From Egicoccus sp035462025 (GTDB lineage: Bacteria > Actinomycetota > Nitriliruptoria > Nitriliruptorales > Nitriliruptoraceae), in the NCBI GenBank assembly GCA_035462025.1, contig DATHUR010000018.1:1-6590 (forward strand): a stretch of DNA of 6,590 nt, written 5' to 3'. Every line of letters begins with the position of its first letter. Position 1 is the first letter of the stretch. The position numbers and the translations under genes were made by a program. The notes below the pieces were generated by a model. That model ran no database searches, was not told the origin of the DNA, and worked only from the letters and a program-made list of their open reading frames with translations. Below are positions 5,413 through 6,590 of the stretch, in pieces.

Positions 5413-6590
5413 TCAGCGGTGCAGGTCGAAGCGGTCGGCGTTCATGACCTTGACCCAGCCCGCGACGAACTTGTCGAGCATCAGCTTCTCGCCACCGTTG
5501 GCGCCGTACTCCTCGGCGATGGCGCGAAGCTGCGAGTTGGAGCCGTAGACCAGGTCGACGCGCGTGGCGGTCCACTTGGTCTCGCCGGTCTTGCGGTCCT
5601 TGCCCTCGAAGCGGTCCTCGCCCTCACCGATCGGCTCCCAGACGGTGCCCATGTCGATGAGGTTGACGAAGAAGTCGTTCGTGAGCTGGCCCGGGCGGTC
5701 CGTGAGCAGCCCGTCGGTGTTGTCGTCACCGGCGTTGGCACCGATCGCGCGCATGCCGCCGATCAGTGCCGCCATCTCCGGCGCGGTGAGGTTGAGCATG
5801 AAGGCCCGGTCGACCATCAGGTGCTCGGTCGGGATGCCGACGTCCTTCTGCAGGTAGTTGCGGAAGGCGTCGTGCCGCGGCTCGAGCCACGCGAACGTGT
5901 CGACCTCGGTCTGCTCCTGGCTCGAGTCACCACGACCCGGGGTGAACGGGACCATCAGGTCGTGACCCGCGGCCTTGGCCGCCATCTCGACACCCACGGT
6001 GCCGCCGAGCACGATCATGTCGGCCAGCGAGACGTCGATGCCGGACGCGTTCCGGACCTCGTCGAGCTTGTCGATCACGGCCGAGACGCCCGAGCGGATG
6101 TTGACGTCCCAGCTCTTCTGCGGCTCGAGCCGGATACGTGCGCCGTTGGCGCCACCGCGGTAGTCGGTCTGACGGAAGGTGCAGGCCGACGCCCACGCCG
6201 TGCCGACCAACTGCTTCGCGGTCAGGCCGGAGTCGGCGATCTGCCGCTTGAGGGTGGCGACCTCGTCGTCGCTGACCTGCGGGCCGGCCGGGGCCGGGTC
6301 CTGCCAGATCAGTTCCTCGTCTGGCACCTGGGGGCCGAGGTACCGGGCGCTCGGGCCCATGTCACGGTGCAGGAGCTTGTACCAAGCACGGGCGAACTCG
6401 TCCTCGAGCCGCTCGGGGTGGTCGTGGAACTCCTTGGAGATCTCGAGGTAGTCCGGGTCGACGATCATCGCCATGTCGGCGGCGGTCATGACCGGCGGGT
6501 TCATCTTGCCCTCGACGTGGGCGTCGGGGACCCAGAAGCCGTCCTTGACCTCGACGGGCTCCCACTGGTTCGCACCGGCGGGCGACTTCT
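5413..6590 (-). CDS. katG: Catalase-peroxidase KatG, C-terminal half (5' truncated by window)
   Basis: The minus-strand frame is open from the right edge to a TGA at 5413-5415 and gives about 392 residues, a little over half of a typical KatG of about 730-740. The visible part starts at KSPAGANQWEP and includes WYKLLHRDMGPSARYLGP, LIWQDP, RGGANGARIRLEPQ, VLGG, AAKAAGHDLMVPFTPGR, SQEQTEVDTFAWLEP, FRNYL, LTNDFFVNLIDM, VDLVYGSNSQLRA and a final VMNADRFDL, all standard for this family. KatG is a haem enzyme that breaks down hydrogen peroxide by catalase and peroxidase reactions in the cytosol. Catalysis resides in the N-terminal domain; this C-terminal domain does not bind haem but supports its active site. 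The haem-pocket residues and the Met-Tyr-Trp crosslink lie off the window and cannot be checked. The Met at 6504 is internal, not the start. The gene faces the hut operon across a shared terminator. Confidence 0.98.
   Translation of the reverse strand, partial: KSPAGANQWEPVEVKDGFWVPDAHVEGKMNPPVMTAADMAMIVDPDYLEISKEFHDHPERLEDEFARAWYKLLHRDMGPSARYLGPQVPDEELIWQDPAPAGPQVSDDEVATLKRQIADSGLTAKQLVGTAWASACTFRQTDYRGGANGARIRLEPQKSWDVNIRSGVSAVIDKLDEVRNASGIDVSLADMIVLGGTVGVEMAAKAAGHDLMVPFTPGRGDSSQEQTEVDTFAWLEPRHDAFRNYLQKDVGIPTEHLMVDRAFMLNLTAPEMAALIGGMRAIGANAGDDNTDGLLTDRPGQLTNDFFVNLIDMGTVWEPIGEGEDRFEGKDRKTGETKWTATRVDLVYGSNSQLRAIAEEYGANGGEKLMLDKFVAGWVKVMNADRFDLHR

Noticed and set aside
5413..6504. katG as a complete 363-residue protein starting at 6504
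   Set aside because: The frame continues without a stop to the window edge with conserved KatG sequence (SPAGANQWEP), so the Met is internal and the gene is cut by the window.

Overview
The window is about 70% GC with strong G/C third-position bias. Its gene content (split hut locus, KatG, LuxR-type regulator fused to an HD hydrolase) and protein style fit a high-GC actinobacterium. The genus cannot be fixed from the sequence. All assignments below come from reading motifs and reading frames; no database search was run.

Layout, left to right. The last 44 codons of hutH (histidine ammonia-lyase, + strand) end at 135. They overlap by 20 bp, tail to tail, with a minus-strand 410-residue MFS efflux-type transporter (116-1348). 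A compact 116-bp divergent region (1349-1464) with three short inverted repeats separates the transporter from a plus-strand 511-residue protein (1465-3000). That protein carries two HD-GYP-like modules, the first with its metal ligands lost and the second with them intact, followed by a C-terminal LuxR helix-turn-helix. A 240-bp gap (3001-3240) follows; it has no obvious terminator but holds a possible 21-codon small ORF with a good ribosome binding site. Next comes hutU (urocanate hydratase, 3241-4899, complete), whose stop codon overlaps the GTG start of a small SRPBCC-fold protein (4896-5351). A strong GC-rich hairpin (5354-5393) lies between this operon end and the convergent, minus-strand C-terminal half of katG (catalase-peroxidase), which runs off the right edge.

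How the genes relate. HutH converts histidine to urocanate and HutU hydrates urocanate to imidazolonepropionate, so the two hut genes form consecutive steps of one pathway. Here they are separated by a divergent regulator/transporter pair that is not a recognised part of that pathway. The SRPBCC protein is probably translationally coupled to hutU. katG is an independent oxidative-stress gene transcribed toward the hut operon.

The most unusual object is the tandem HD-GYP/LuxR protein: a one-component regulator design in which a degenerate, possibly sensory, HD-GYP module precedes a potentially catalytic one and a DNA-binding domain. I see no CRISPR array, tRNA, rRNA, insertion sequence or phage gene. 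I found no clear-cut undescribed system, only this regulator and its divergent promoter as the best candidates for follow-up.
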